Shown here: positions 43,756 to 55,012 of the stretch, one piece after another | Numbering within the stretch: the stretch's first letter is position 1 | How the letters are laid out: each line of letters opens with the position of its first letter | DNA from: Sulfuritalea sp. | GTDB lineage: Bacteria; Pseudomonadota; Gammaproteobacteria; Burkholderiales; Rhodocyclaceae | Assembly: GCA_022842325.1 (NCBI GenBank) | Contig: JALHPU010000006.1 | Location: 105,898-169,897, forward strand | Length of the DNA stretch: 64,000 nucleotides | Reading direction: 5' to 3' | Program-made: the position numbers and the translations under genes | Notes under the pieces: model-generated | The model's input: the letters and a program-made list of their open reading frames with translations, nothing else | Databases searched by the model: none | Told to the model about the DNA's origin: nothing

Positions 43756-45693
43756 TCAGGGCACGTAGCGATGAGTTACCTCCAATGCCTCCACCAACTG
43801 CGATACAACGCTGTCCCAGTTCCCATCGACGGACTGGCGGAACAGGCGCATGAACCGAGGATACCAAGGGGAATCGGTTCGACCTTCCAGCCATCGCCAG
43901 TCGGTTCCGTACTTCGGCAATAGCAACCAGCAAGGCTTGCCCAACGCGCCAGCCAGATGTGCCACCGCCGTATCAACGCAGATCATCAAATCAAGCTGGC
44001 TGAGGATGGCAGCGCTGTCCGCGAAATCATCAATGTTGCCCCCGAGATGAGTCAACGGTTGATGCGTCAAATCGATGCCCGCTTCATCTTCCCCCGCGCC
44101 TTTCTGCAGGCTGACAAAGGCTATGCCGGGTACAGACCAGAGTGGGGCGAGGGTAGCCAGCGATGGCAAGGATCGGTTGGCGTCGTTGGCGTGAGTGGGG
44201 CTCCCTTTCCACACCAACCCGACGCGAAACGCTGATTGCGGCAAGTGCGTCGCCCAGCGTTTTATTCTGGCCGGTTCCGCCCTCAGATAGGGAATTGTTG
44301 CAGGGAGATTTTCAAGCGTTGTAGAAAAATGCAGCGGCAGGCTGAGCGGGTAACACCAGAAGTCAAACTGCGCTGCCCTTTCGGGACGCCATTCTGATGT
44401 ACTGATCACCCGGTCAGCCAGATTTTGCGACGCAAACAGGTTTTTCAGGGGCGGCTTGCAGGCGAGCATGAGGTGCTTCAAGCCCCTCGTCTGGAACAAA
44501 TTCAGGTAGCGCACGAACTGTATCTCGTCGCCCAAACCCTGTTCCGACCAGATAAGCAATGATCGGTCAGATAGCGGCTCACCCTGCCATTGCGGGAGAA
44601 TTGTTCCACCGTCCAACGACGTGGGCGGAGGTGCCATTTTGCGGTTCGATCGCAGAGGGGAAAATCGCGCCTCGTGTTCCGGCCAGCCTTCCTTGAATCG
44701 CCCCTGTTTCAACAGGAGAAGACTGAGATTCCAGCGGGCATCCGCGGAATCGGGATTCGCGGCCAATGCATTGCGGTAGGCCGTCTCGGCTTCTCCCGTG
44801 CGCTCCAGCATCTGGAGCAGATTCCCCAGGTTGGAGTAAGCGTCTGCATGGCCTGGCCTCAGTGCGATGGCGCGGCGGAAGGCTGCTTCGGCTTCGTCAT
44901 GCCGCTTGTGTTCCATCAGCAGAACGCCCAGATTTGAAAAGCCCTCGGCATAGCCCGGCTTCAAGGCAATTGCCCGACGATAGGCTGCTTCTGCCTCATC
45001 CGGGCGCTTCTGCTCCTTCAGTAACACTCCCAGGTTGGAGTGAGCTTCAGCATAGTCCGGTCGTTTGGCAATGGCCTTGCGGTAGGCTGCTTCTGCCTCA
45101 TCCAGGCGTTTTCGCTCCCTTAACAGATTGCCCAGGTTGGAATAGGTGTCGGCGTAATCCGGCTTTGAGTCAATGGCAGCGCGGTAGGCTGCTTCCGCCT
45201 CATCCGGTCTATTCTGTTCCCGCAGCAAATTTCCCAAGTTGTTGTAGGCGTCCGCGAAGTCTGGTTTGGCAGCAACAGCACTGCGGTAGGCAGATTCCGC
45301 TTCGACGGGGCGATTCTGGGCTTTGAGCAGATTGCCCAGGTTGTAAAAGTTGTCCGCGCAGCCTGCATTTGCTGCGATGGCTCGGCGATAGGCGGTTTCG
45401 GCTGCTGCCGCGTCCCCGAGTCTCGCGGCAAATACTCCCAAGTGATTCAAAAGAACCGCGTTTTCGGGATCAATCTTCAGCCCCTGGATAACCACGTCCA
45501 GCGCCGCCCTGATTTGACCGTTTCTGTATAGAACGAGACTGTTGGCAATAAACGCCCTGACACCGATTGTGTCTGCAGCCGACGCTTTCGCTTCGGACAA
45601 TTCATTGGGCTGAGCCACCCGAACATTGCCGCGCGCCAGCTTGCCGACTGACCTGTTGGCGGAACGGCCATGCGTTTTCTTCTGTCTGGACAT
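43756..45693 (-). CDS. TPR-repeat protein with glycosyltransferase-like C-terminal domain
   Basis: A 645-residue protein. Residues 50-330 are about eight tetratricopeptide repeats; six consecutive ones (115-318) are exact 34-residue units with very similar sequence (AYxNLGNLLREQxRPDEAEAAY pattern). Residues 370-640 form a GT-B-like domain reminiscent of ADP-heptose/O-GlcNAc-type transferases, with IWSEQGLGDEIQFVRYL and ICVDTAVAHLAGALGKPCWLLL (in part). Such TPR-GT proteins modify proteins or surface glycans. Lower GC than the flanks suggests acquisition. The gene is followed by another glycosyltransferase on the same strand. Confidence 0.85.
   Translation of the reverse strand: MSRQKKTHGRSANRSVGKLARGNVRVAQPNELSEAKASAADTIGVRAFIANSLVLYRNGQIRAALDVVIQGLKIDPENAVLLNHLGVFAARLGDAAAAETAYRRAIAANAGCADNFYNLGNLLKAQNRPVEAESAYRSAVAAKPDFADAYNNLGNLLREQNRPDEAEAAYRAAIDSKPDYADTYSNLGNLLRERKRLDEAEAAYRKAIAKRPDYAEAHSNLGVLLKEQKRPDEAEAAYRRAIALKPGYAEGFSNLGVLLMEHKRHDEAEAAFRRAIALRPGHADAYSNLGNLLQMLERTGEAETAYRNALAANPDSADARWNLSLLLLKQGRFKEGWPEHEARFSPLRSNRKMAPPPTSLDGGTILPQWQGEPLSDRSLLIWSEQGLGDEIQFVRYLNLFQTRGLKHLMLACKPPLKNLFASQNLADRVISTSEWRPERAAQFDFWCYPLSLPLHFSTTLENLPATIPYLRAEPARIKRWATHLPQSAFRVGLVWKGSPTHANDANRSLPSLATLAPLWSVPGIAFVSLQKGAGEDEAGIDLTHQPLTHLGGNIDDFADSAAILSQLDLMICVDTAVAHLAGALGKPCWLLLPKYGTDWRWLEGRTDSPWYPRFMRLFRQSVDGNWDSVVSQLVEALEVTHRYVP
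44740..45351 (-). repeat. Six tandem 102-base repeats encoding TPR units
   Basis: 612 bases made of six head-to-tail 102-base units within the TPR gene. Conserved stretches such as the one encoding EAEAAYRRAIA recur at the same phase, so the array is prone to copy-number change by recombination. It is coding sequence, not a CRISPR array. Confidence 0.8.
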
Positions 45694-45795
45694 TCCTCAG
45701 TCTACAGTTTCAGCCCTGTTGGGAGCGCTCCCGAACAACACAACAATCGATGGGATTTTGGCAAGTGCCTGGCTGACATGCGGCGTCGTCTCGAA

Positions 45796-47031
45796 TCACG
45801 GCGACTGTTTGCTCACCCCAATCATCCTTAGCACGGTCGATGCATTGTGCGTTGAACGCCAGGCCTCAGCTTTCCCGGCAGCCTGCCGCTCGAGGAGGTC
45901 AATTTTGACGAAAGCATCAAGTACGGCCTTGGCGATGTCCGCCGAACTGTACTGCTGGAAGACCACGCCTGCGCCATGCCCCGCGGCCAGGCAATCATGC
46001 ATCCAGCTTGCCGCCGGCGCGACGACGGGGACGCCGTAGCCGAGCGCTTCGGCAAATACTCCCGAGCCGCGCAATGCATAGCGGGCTTGTACGTAAGGCA
46101 GCAACGCAAGCCGGGAACTGGCAAGGCGACGCACGAAATCACCTTGCGAAAGCTGGCCGACATGAATCCGAAGATTGCTTGCTGCCGATGTCCCGACGGC
46201 AAGGCCGATTTTTTGCAGAACTTCGTCGGCGAAGGTTTGACGGCTGACCTGAAGGCGAATGCGCAGCAACGGCAGCGCCGCGAGCAAACGGATGAGGATG
46301 GAGGGGACCAGGTCACGACCCTTTTCGGGGCGATAGTCGCCGCAGATGATCAAATCGGCGCCGAGGGCCGGGTCGGCCCGTTCAAGTCTTCGCTCATTCG
46401 CAAACCTGTCTTCCAGCCACCATATGGCCCACGGCACATGCTCGACCGGATGGTCAGCGATTTTCGAGAGAATGCCAGCCAGTTGAGGAACGGTCGCGGC
46501 GATAAACAGGCGTTCCGCCGGCAACACTTTTGCAAGCTGAAGGAAAGCGTGGCGCCATATCGAGAAATCGCCCGAAACCTTGTTTCGGTCTGCCTGCGGC
46601 TTCCATTCGAGATCGGGATGGTGATATACCACTTTGACACGAGGGCGGCGGTTTGGCGGCCGGCTGGCGAGCCACTTGGCCAGACCATAGATCTCGACGG
46701 GAAGCGCGTAGGGTACAAAGACATCATCAGCTGCCGTGCATCCGTCATCATCCAGAACTTTGCAGTCGGCGGCAAAAGCGTCCGACATGTCCAGATAGTC
46801 GGTCAAAACGGCGCAATAGCGGTCGCGACTGGTCCGGTAGCCCGGTGGGAAGGAAAACGCCGGTTTGACTCCAAGCAGGGCAGCCATTTTTTCCGGAACA
46901 TTGCGGTGGGCGTAGCCGACCACAGGCAGTCCTATGCGCTCTGCCGTCTCCACCAATGCGGCGGTTTCGGAATAACAGTGCGTATGCTGATCGTATAGAC
47001 CGTTCTGAATCAGGAACAAGCGGTTGCTCAT
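45796..47031 (-). CDS. Glycosyltransferase (GT4-like)
   Basis: A 411-residue glycosyltransferase-like protein. The N-terminal half begins MSNRLFLIQNGLYDQHTHCYSE. The C-terminal half has the GT-B donor-binding pattern: LIICGDYRPEKGRDLVPSIL, then RLALLPYVQARYALRGSGVFAEALGYGVPVVAPAAS (around residues 320-355) with the Glu of the EX7E-type motif. The start at 47031 gives the natural N-terminus, though no strong ribosome site is seen. With the neighbouring TPR protein it forms a small lower-GC glycosylation locus; the donor sugar is unknown. Confidence 0.75.
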   Translation of the reverse strand: MSNRLFLIQNGLYDQHTHCYSETAALVETAERIGLPVVGYAHRNVPEKMAALLGVKPAFSFPPGYRTSRDRYCAVLTDYLDMSDAFAADCKVLDDDGCTAADDVFVPYALPVEIYGLAKWLASRPPNRRPRVKVVYHHPDLEWKPQADRNKVSGDFSIWRHAFLQLAKVLPAERLFIAATVPQLAGILSKIADHPVEHVPWAIWWLEDRFANERRLERADPALGADLIICGDYRPEKGRDLVPSILIRLLAALPLLRIRLQVSRQTFADEVLQKIGLAVGTSAASNLRIHVGQLSQGDFVRRLASSRLALLPYVQARYALRGSGVFAEALGYGVPVVAPAASWMHDCLAAGHGAGVVFQQYSSADIAKAVLDAFVKIDLLERQAAGKAEAWRSTHNASTVLRMIGVSKQSP

Positions 47032-47311
47032 GGGCGGGTCGTTTTCAGAATCGGGTAAGTTTTCGGATCGGCTGCTTCTGGAAGGGACTTGCCTGCCATC
47101 CGACGCGAATTCTACCCATTGGAACGGCAGGTCCACTCTAACACCCGCAGTTCAACTCCCATGCATTCGGCATCGCCCGTGACGCCTATTGCTGCGCTGC
47201 CGACGTTGGCATTTCTGGAGACAGGTCATTCCTCGTTGGCTTGCTTCAATGGTTCGCGAACGGCCTTTGAAACCGATTCCCAACCGCTCGTCGATTCCGG
47301 GAACGGCTTCC

Positions 47312-49099
47312 CTAGCTCCACCCGCCCTTGCCCTTTTCCTCGAACTTCTCGCGGTCGCGGCTGAACAGTTCCTCCAGTTCTTCGCGGCCCGCCTTGGCCA
47401 CGCTCAGCATGCGGTTTTCGTCGTGGAAATGCGGGATCAGGCTTTCCATGGTGGCGACGTTGTGGTGGCGGAAGGCATCGGCCATTTCGCGCGCCCGGTA
47501 GGGATCGACGCCGAGCGCCTCGAGCACGTGACGGCCGGTCTTCAGCGCGGCTTCGAAGGTTTCGCGCTCGATCACCTCGACCTGGCGCGCGCGCAGCTCG
47601 ACGTAGTGGCGCACGTTGCGGGCGCGGGCGACGATCTTGAGTTGCGGGAAATGCGCGCGGACCAGGTCGACCAGGGCCAGGCTGTCGTCGACGTCGTCGA
47701 TCGCGTTCACCAGCAGCCTGGCCTTGCCGGCATCGGCGGCGAGCAGCAGGTCGAGCCGCGTCGCGTCGCCGTAGAACACCTTGTAGCCGAACTTGCGCAG
47801 CATCTCGATCTGGTCGGGATCGTGGTCGAGCACCACCGCGCGCATGCCGTTGGCAAACAGCAGGCGGCCGACGATCTGGCCGAAGCGGCCGAAGCCGGCG
47901 ATCAGCACGGCGCCCTCGGCCGCTTCGTCGATGGTGTCGGCCTCCTGCTTCTGCCTTGCCGCCAGGCGATCGGCGAGGCGGTCGCGAAGCACCAGCAGCA
48001 GTGGCGTGCTGGCCATCGACAGCGCCACGACGATGGTCAGCAGGCCGCCGGTTTCGCGGTCGAGCAGGCGGGCGCTTTGTGCCGCGGCGAACACCACGAA
48101 GGCGAATTCGCCGCCTTGCGCCAGCAGCAGCGCGAACAGCCCGCGCTGGCGCGGCGTGATGCCGATCACCCGGGCCAGCAGCCACAGCAGCGCAGTCTTG
48201 ATCACCAGGAAGCCTGCCAGCAGCAGGGCGACGCTGCCGGGCCGCGCCAGCAGCAGGCCGAAGTCGATCGCCATGCCTACCGAGATGAAGAACAGGCCCA
48301 GCAGCAGGCCCTTGAACGGCTCGATGTCGGTTTCCAGGGCGTGGCGGTATTCCGAGCTGGCCAGCAGCACGCCGGCAAGGAAGGCGCCGAGCGCCATCGA
48401 GAGACCGACCAGCGACATCAGTTGCGATATGCCCAGCACCAGCAGCAGGGCGAAGGCGGTGAACACCTCGCGCGTGTCGGCCGCCGCGATCAGGCGCAGC
48501 GCGGGCCGCGTCAGGTAACGCCCGACCACGATGATGCCGGCGATGGCGGCGACTGCCTTCAGCGCATCGAGCCCCGGCGTGGTGGTCGCCGCGGCATGCG
48601 TGGCGAGCAGCGGAATGGCGGCCAGCAGCGGAATCGCCGCGATGTCCTGGAACAGCAGGATGGCGAAGGCGCTGCGCCCGGTCGGCGCCGGCAGCAGGTT
48701 GCGTTCGCCCATGGTCTGCACCGCGATGGCGGTCGAGGACAGCGACAGGGCCAGTCCGGCGATGATCGCCAGTTTCCAGTCGAAACCGAAGGCGGCGCCG
48801 GCCACCGCCAGCAGCACGGCGCAGGCCGCCATCTGCAGACTGCCGTTCACGAAGACTTCGCGGCGCATAGCCCACAGGCGTTTCGAGTCGAGTTCGAGGC
48901 CGATCAGGAACAGCATCAGCACCACGCCGAATTCGGAAAAATGCATGATCGATTCGACGTCGCTGACGAAGCCGAAGCCCCACGGTCCGATCACGGTTCC
49001 GGCGATCAGGTAGCCGAGCACCGAGCCGAGCCCGAAGCGCTTGGCCAGCGGCACGCAAAGCACCGCCGCGGCGAGATAGATCAGCGCATCGCGCATCAT
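47312..49099 (-). CDS. KefB/KefC-type potassium/proton antiporter
   Basis: A 595-residue monovalent cation:proton antiporter (CPA2). About 12-13 transmembrane helices occupy residues 1-385, with the conserved GLELDSKRLW, FQDIAAIPLL and AQGGEFAFVVFAAA segments. The RCK/KTN regulatory domain starts near 400 with the Rossmann motif GFGRFGQIVGRLL and DHDPDQIEMLRKFGYKVFYGD (in part). It exports K+ in exchange for protons during electrophile stress, gated by glutathione adducts. The start ATG at 49099 overlaps the stop of the KefF-like gene, its expected ancillary subunit. Confidence 0.9.
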   Translation of the reverse strand: MMRDALIYLAAAVLCVPLAKRFGLGSVLGYLIAGTVIGPWGFGFVSDVESIMHFSEFGVVLMLFLIGLELDSKRLWAMRREVFVNGSLQMAACAVLLAVAGAAFGFDWKLAIIAGLALSLSSTAIAVQTMGERNLLPAPTGRSAFAILLFQDIAAIPLLAAIPLLATHAAATTTPGLDALKAVAAIAGIIVVGRYLTRPALRLIAAADTREVFTAFALLLVLGISQLMSLVGLSMALGAFLAGVLLASSEYRHALETDIEPFKGLLLGLFFISVGMAIDFGLLLARPGSVALLLAGFLVIKTALLWLLARVIGITPRQRGLFALLLAQGGEFAFVVFAAAQSARLLDRETGGLLTIVVALSMASTPLLLVLRDRLADRLAARQKQEADTIDEAAEGAVLIAGFGRFGQIVGRLLFANGMRAVVLDHDPDQIEMLRKFGYKVFYGDATRLDLLLAADAGKARLLVNAIDDVDDSLALVDLVRAHFPQLKIVARARNVRHYVELRARQVEVIERETFEAALKTGRHVLEALGVDPYRAREMADAFRHHNVATMESLIPHFHDENRMLSVAKAGREELEELFSRDREKFEEKGKGGWS

Positions 49100-49650
49100 G
49101 GCGGCGGCCCCGCCTTGCCGGCATGGGCGGCAAGCCATGCCTCCAGCCGCTGGCGCAATTGCCGGGCCTGGCCGCTCAATTCCTCGCCGTCGATGTCGTG
49201 TGCGCCATGGACGATGAAAGGCGCGAGCCAGTTCATGCCGCAAAAACGCGCGGTCTCTTCGAGCGGCGGCGTGAAGTCGGCAAAGGATCGTTCATGGATG
49301 CCCGCCGCCGAATAGGCCTGCGGCGTGCCGCCGGTGGTCGCTACCCAGAGGCAATCCTTGCCGCGCAGCGCAGCGGCGCCGTCGCCGTAAGCCCAACCGT
49401 GGCTGAGGACCTTGTCGAACCAGTGCTTGAGCAGCGCGGGCACGCTGTACCAGAACACCGGGTGCAGCCACACCACCAGGTCGGCGCGGCTCAGCGCGGC
49501 CTGCTCGGCGGCGACGTCGATGTCGAAATCCGGATAGCGGTCGTAGAGCGAACAGACTTCAAGGCCCGGCAGCTCGCGTACGGCATCGAGCAGCACCTTG
49601 CCGGCGCGCGACTGCGAGGGATAGGGATGGGCAAGGACGAGGTAGATCAT
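49096..49650 (-). CDS. KefF-like NAD(P)H oxidoreductase (flavodoxin fold)
   Basis: A 184-residue flavodoxin-like quinone reductase of the KefF/MdaB type. Family features are the N-terminal MIYLVLAHPYPSQSR, the LVVWLHPVFWYSVPALLKHWFDKVL block, and the FMN/NAD segment TTGGTPQAYS. In Escherichia coli KefF activates KefC and reduces quinones. The 4-base overlap with the antiporter gene supports a functional KefF-KefC pair. Confidence 0.9.
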   Translation of the reverse strand: MIYLVLAHPYPSQSRAGKVLLDAVRELPGLEVCSLYDRYPDFDIDVAAEQAALSRADLVVWLHPVFWYSVPALLKHWFDKVLSHGWAYGDGAAALRGKDCLWVATTGGTPQAYSAAGIHERSFADFTPPLEETARFCGMNWLAPFIVHGAHDIDGEELSGQARQLRQRLEAWLAAHAGKAGPPP

Positions 49651-49679
49651 CGCGTTGCCAAGATACACCAGGAAACCGG

Positions 49680-50468
49680 CTAGGGCAGTTCGTCCACCTT
49701 CAGCAAGAGTCGGCGCTGGCGGGACGCCGATTGCGTGCCATAGCGGGTGATGCCGGCGGTATTTCCGCTTTGTTCGCCGGTCGAGGCGCCGAGTTCCAGC
49801 CACTCGCCAAGCCGGCCGCTGACCGTGGTGACCAGGCGCTGGATATTGACCGAACCCGGCACCGGACCGGGCGTGTCGTCGCGCGGGCTGATTTCCAGCG
49901 TGACGCGATCGCCGGCGAGACGCGGCACGGCGACGAAGCCGGTGCCGAGGTCGCGCTGCACCAGGCTCTCGGAAACAATGACGCCGGTCGGCGTCAGCAC
50001 CACCTGGCGCAAGGGCAGGAAGAAGCTCTGGCCGACCATGATCGCGGCACGGCCGCCGTCGATGGTCTGCACCTGCTGCGAAATGTCGCGCCGGCTGCGG
50101 CTGTCGGACTGGTAGAGGTGGCCGCTGCCGCTGATCGCCGGCGCACCACCGCCGATCACCACGCGCCCGGAAATGCCGGCGGCGCTGTCCGACCCGCTGT
50201 CGGTGCCGTCCTGACGCACGCTGATCATCAGCCGCCGCACGGGTGTATCGAGCGTGGCGACCAGATCGCGGATCTCGGCCTGGTTGCGCGGCGATGCGCG
50301 CAGGAACAGCTTGTCGTTGATGCCCGAAAGGGCCCCGCCGGGTTCGACGAAGGGCGCCAGTTGCGGCAGCAACTGGTCGGCGCTGCGATGCCGGAGACTG
50401 ATGATTTCCAGCCCCTGGCCCCAGGCCAGCGAACAGCTCATAAGCAAAGCAAAAATAAGTCGTTTCAT
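49680..50468 (-). CDS. Small secretin-like protein (N-domain plus short C-terminal beta domain)
   Basis: A 262-residue exported protein. The signal peptide spans residues 1-17 (LIFALLMSCSLAWG). Residues 20-85 look like a secretin N-type domain (LEIISLRHRSADQLLPQL and the RNQAEIRDLVATLD end). A Gly/Ser-rich middle follows, then a beta-rich part with VPRLAGDRVTLEISPRD and VSGRLGEWLELG, which recalls the secretin pore region but is too short for a full pore. No type II or IV pilus genes adjoin. It may be an orphan or pilotin-like protein. Confidence 0.7.
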   Translation of the reverse strand: MKRLIFALLMSCSLAWGQGLEIISLRHRSADQLLPQLAPFVEPGGALSGINDKLFLRASPRNQAEIRDLVATLDTPVRRLMISVRQDGTDSGSDSAAGISGRVVIGGGAPAISGSGHLYQSDSRSRRDISQQVQTIDGGRAAIMVGQSFFLPLRQVVLTPTGVIVSESLVQRDLGTGFVAVPRLAGDRVTLEISPRDDTPGPVPGSVNIQRLVTTVSGRLGEWLELGASTGEQSGNTAGITRYGTQSASRQRRLLLKVDELP

Positions 50469-50524
50469 CAGTTCGCCCTATGACTCTATACTGCCGCCTT
50501 TTGCCGATCCGAGGGAGCACAAGA

Positions 50525-51796
50525 ATGAAAATCGAAACCATCGCCGTACATGGCGGCTACAGTCCCGATCCGACCACCAAGGCCGTGGCGGTGCCGATCT
50601 ACCAGACCACATCCTACGCCTTCGACGACACCCAGCATGGCGCCGACCTGTTCGACCTCAAGGTCGCCGGCAACATCTACACGCGCATCATGAACCCGAC
50701 CACCGACGTGCTGGAAAAGCGCATGGCGGAACTCGAAGGCGGCATCGCAGCGCTCGGCGTGGCCTCCGGCATGGCGGCGATCACCTACGCGATCCAGACC
50801 ATCGCCGAAGCCGGCGACAACATCGTTTCGGTCGGTACGCTCTACGGCGGCACCTACAACCTGTTCGCCCACACCCTGCCGCAATACGGCATCGAGGTGC
50901 GCTTCGCCGACTACCGCAACCCGGAAAGTTTCAAGCCGCTGATCGACGGCCGCACCAAGGCGCTGTTCTGCGAATCGATCGGCAACCCGCTGGGCAACGT
51001 GGTCGACCTCGCCGCGCTGGCGAAGATCGCCCATGACGCCGGCGTGCCGCTGATCGTGGACAACACGGTGCCGACGCCCTACCTGTGCCGCCCCTTCGAG
51101 CACGGCGCCGACATCGTGGTGCATGCGCTGACCAAGTACCTCGGCGGCCATGGCAACAGCATCGGCGGCGTCATCGTCGATTCCGGGAAGTTCCCCTGGG
51201 CTTCGCATAAAGAGCGCTTCAAGCGCCTCAACACGCCGGACGTCTCTTACCACGGCGTGGTCTATACCGAAGCCCTCGGCCCCGCGGCCTACATCGGCCG
51301 TTGCCGCGTGGTGCCGCTGCGCAACACCGGCGCGGCGATCTCGCCCTTCAATTCCTTCCTGATCCTGCAGGGCATCGAAACCCTGGCGCTGCGCATGGAC
51401 CGCATCTGCAAGAACACGCTGGCGGTGGCCAACTACCTCAAGGGCCATGCCAAGGTGAAGTGGGTCAATTACGCCGGCCTGCCCGACCACGCCGATCATG
51501 CGCTGATCCAGAAATACATGGGCGGCCGCGCCTCGGGCATTTTGTCGTTCGGCGTGGACGGCGGCATGGCCGGCGGCGGCCGCTTCCAGGACGCACTGAA
51601 GCTGGTGACGCGCCTGGTTAACATCGGCGACGCCAAAAGCCTGGCCTGCCATCCCGCCTCGACCACGCACCGTCAACTCGGCGCCGAGGAAATGAAGAAG
51701 GCCGGCGTCTCCGAAGACATGGTGCGCCTGTCGATCGGCATCGAGCACATCGACGACATCAAGGCTGATCTGGAGCAGGCGCTGGCGGCGGTGTAA
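50525..51796 (+). CDS. metY: O-acetylhomoserine aminocarboxypropyltransferase (sulfhydrylase)
   Basis: A 423-residue PLP-dependent Cys/Met-metabolism enzyme that makes homocysteine from O-acetylhomoserine and sulfide. Key features are the phosphate-binding GVASGMAAI, the Asp of IVDNTVPTPYLCRP and the PLP Lys204 in HALTKYLGGHG. The length and GVIVDSGKF region fit MetY rather than MetB. GAGGGAG lies 7 bases before the ATG at 50525. A TATACT -10-like box at 50487-50492 lies upstream, with only a weak -35. A strong terminator follows. Confidence 0.9.
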   Translation: MKIETIAVHGGYSPDPTTKAVAVPIYQTTSYAFDDTQHGADLFDLKVAGNIYTRIMNPTTDVLEKRMAELEGGIAALGVASGMAAITYAIQTIAEAGDNIVSVGTLYGGTYNLFAHTLPQYGIEVRFADYRNPESFKPLIDGRTKALFCESIGNPLGNVVDLAALAKIAHDAGVPLIVDNTVPTPYLCRPFEHGADIVVHALTKYLGGHGNSIGGVIVDSGKFPWASHKERFKRLNTPDVSYHGVVYTEALGPAAYIGRCRVVPLRNTGAAISPFNSFLILQGIETLALRMDRICKNTLAVANYLKGHAKVKWVNYAGLPDHADHALIQKYMGGRASGILSFGVDGGMAGGGRFQDALKLVTRLVNIGDAKSLACHPASTTHRQLGAEEMKKAGVSEDMVRLSIGIEHIDDIKADLEQALAAV

Positions 51797-51811
51797 GCCG
51801 GTCGCAAGCTG

Positions 51812-53789
<1,978 letters not shown>

Positions 53790-55001
53790 TCAGAGCCAGC
53801 GCTGCATCGAATAACCGCCTGCCAGCGGCCGCTGCAGGGCCGCGCTGGCGATCTGCCGGCCCCACTTGAATTCCTTGAACAGCACGATGAAGTTCCACAT
53901 GTCGCGCAGCACCAGTCCGCGCTCGCGCCAGGACAGCTTCATCAGGGCCTCGGGGAAATCCGCCTCGTGCGGTCGGTCGAAGGCAATCTTGAGCGGGTTC
54001 CACTGATCCGAGCAGCGGCGCACTTCCGACGCGATCATCTTGCGGTAAATCTCCTGCACCGGCCGGTTGCGGCGCTGCGCCTCGACGATCGCCTCGCCGG
54101 AGATCGCACCGGAGTGCAGCGCGCAGCTCATGCCTTCGCCGATCATGTTGAGGAATCCCGCGGCCTGGCCGGTGACCAGTACGTTGCCCTTGCCGAAGAC
54201 ATAGCGATTGATCAGCGAGGGGCCGAAGTTCTCGGCGCAACCTTCGTCGTCGTCGCCCGCCGGTTGCAGGCGCACGCCGTGCTTGTCCTGCAGGTACTGT
54301 TGCACCACCTGATGCTTCTTCGCGAAATTGTCGCCGCGCTTGAAGCCGACGCCGACGATCTGCCGCCCGTCGCGGGCGTGGCTCCAGGTGTAGTGGCCAA
54401 GGCCGGGGTGGAACCAGAAATGGAAGTAGTCGGGCGAAAGCGGACAGTCGATGATCTCGTGGAACTTCTGGCCGACGAAGAACCAGGGAATCTGTTTCGG
54501 GTAGTCGGGATAGACGGCGCGCACCACCAGCGAACTGGGGCCGTCGGCGCCGATCACCTGGCGCGCGCGGTACTCGACCGGCGCGCCCTGCTGCCGGGCA
54601 TGCACCAGGACGTGGTCGCCCTTGTCTTCCAGCCCGGCGAAGGAGGTCTGGTCGTGCACCTCGGCACCGCTGCGCTGGATCGCCCAGTGGTCGGAATACT
54701 TGCGGTGCAGGTGCGGCGTGGTGCCGTGGAAGAAATCCATTGGCATTTCGACCCGGCAGGGAAAATGGAAAGTCACGCCGCGGCAGGAGGTCGGCTCGTG
54801 CAGCACCTCGCGCGGCAGCGGACCGAAGTTTTCCAGCAGGAAGCGATGCCCGCGCGGCGACAGGATGCCGCTGCAGATCTTGTGGCGCGGCAGTTCCTTG
54901 CGTTCCAGGATTACGGTTTCCAGCCCTGCATCCACGGTCCGCTTGGCGGCGGCGGCAGCGGCCAGGCTGGCGCCGACGATCACGACATCAACGCTGCGCA
55001 T
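53790..55001 (-). CDS. Geranylgeranyl-reductase-family FAD-dependent oxidoreductase
   Basis: A 403-residue flavoprotein of the geranylgeranyl reductase / group A monooxygenase-like fold. The N-terminal dinucleotide motif reads VGASLAAAAAAKRT, so the usual second and third Gly of GxGxxG are replaced. The Glu of ILERKELPRHKICSG (binding FAD ribose) and the distal GQAAGFLNMIGEGMSCALHSG (FAD pyrophosphate, quoted in part) are present. These enzymes reduce isoprenoid or other double bonds or oxidise substrates with FAD. A TTG 15 bases upstream is in frame; ATG 55001 is chosen. It lies 11 bases after the Fe-S gene, which may be its electron donor. Confidence 0.83.
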   Translation of the reverse strand: MRSVDVVIVGASLAAAAAAKRTVDAGLETVILERKELPRHKICSGILSPRGHRFLLENFGPLPREVLHEPTSCRGVTFHFPCRVEMPMDFFHGTTPHLHRKYSDHWAIQRSGAEVHDQTSFAGLEDKGDHVLVHARQQGAPVEYRARQVIGADGPSSLVVRAVYPDYPKQIPWFFVGQKFHEIIDCPLSPDYFHFWFHPGLGHYTWSHARDGRQIVGVGFKRGDNFAKKHQVVQQYLQDKHGVRLQPAGDDDEGCAENFGPSLINRYVFGKGNVLVTGQAAGFLNMIGEGMSCALHSGAISGEAIVEAQRRNRPVQEIYRKMIASEVRRCSDQWNPLKIAFDRPHEADFPEALMKLSWRERGLVLRDMWNFIVLFKEFKWGRQIASAALQRPLAGGYSMQRWL

Positions 55002-55012
55002 ATCCTGTTTCC

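Noticed and set aside
44740..45351. Regular 102-base repeats as a CRISPR array
   Set aside because: The repeats are in-frame TPR coding units of a protein; there are no unique spacers alternating with short identical repeats and no cas genes.
47189..49315. A 708-codon plus-strand open frame
   Set aside because: It is antisense to the KefC antiporter gene, which has intact transmembrane and RCK motifs; the frame has Gln/His/Arg-rich shadow composition and no family resemblance.
50469..50524. SAM- or SAH-type riboswitch upstream of metY
   Set aside because: The leader between the divergent start and the metY ATG is only 56 bases, too short for these riboswitches, and no conserved core is seen.
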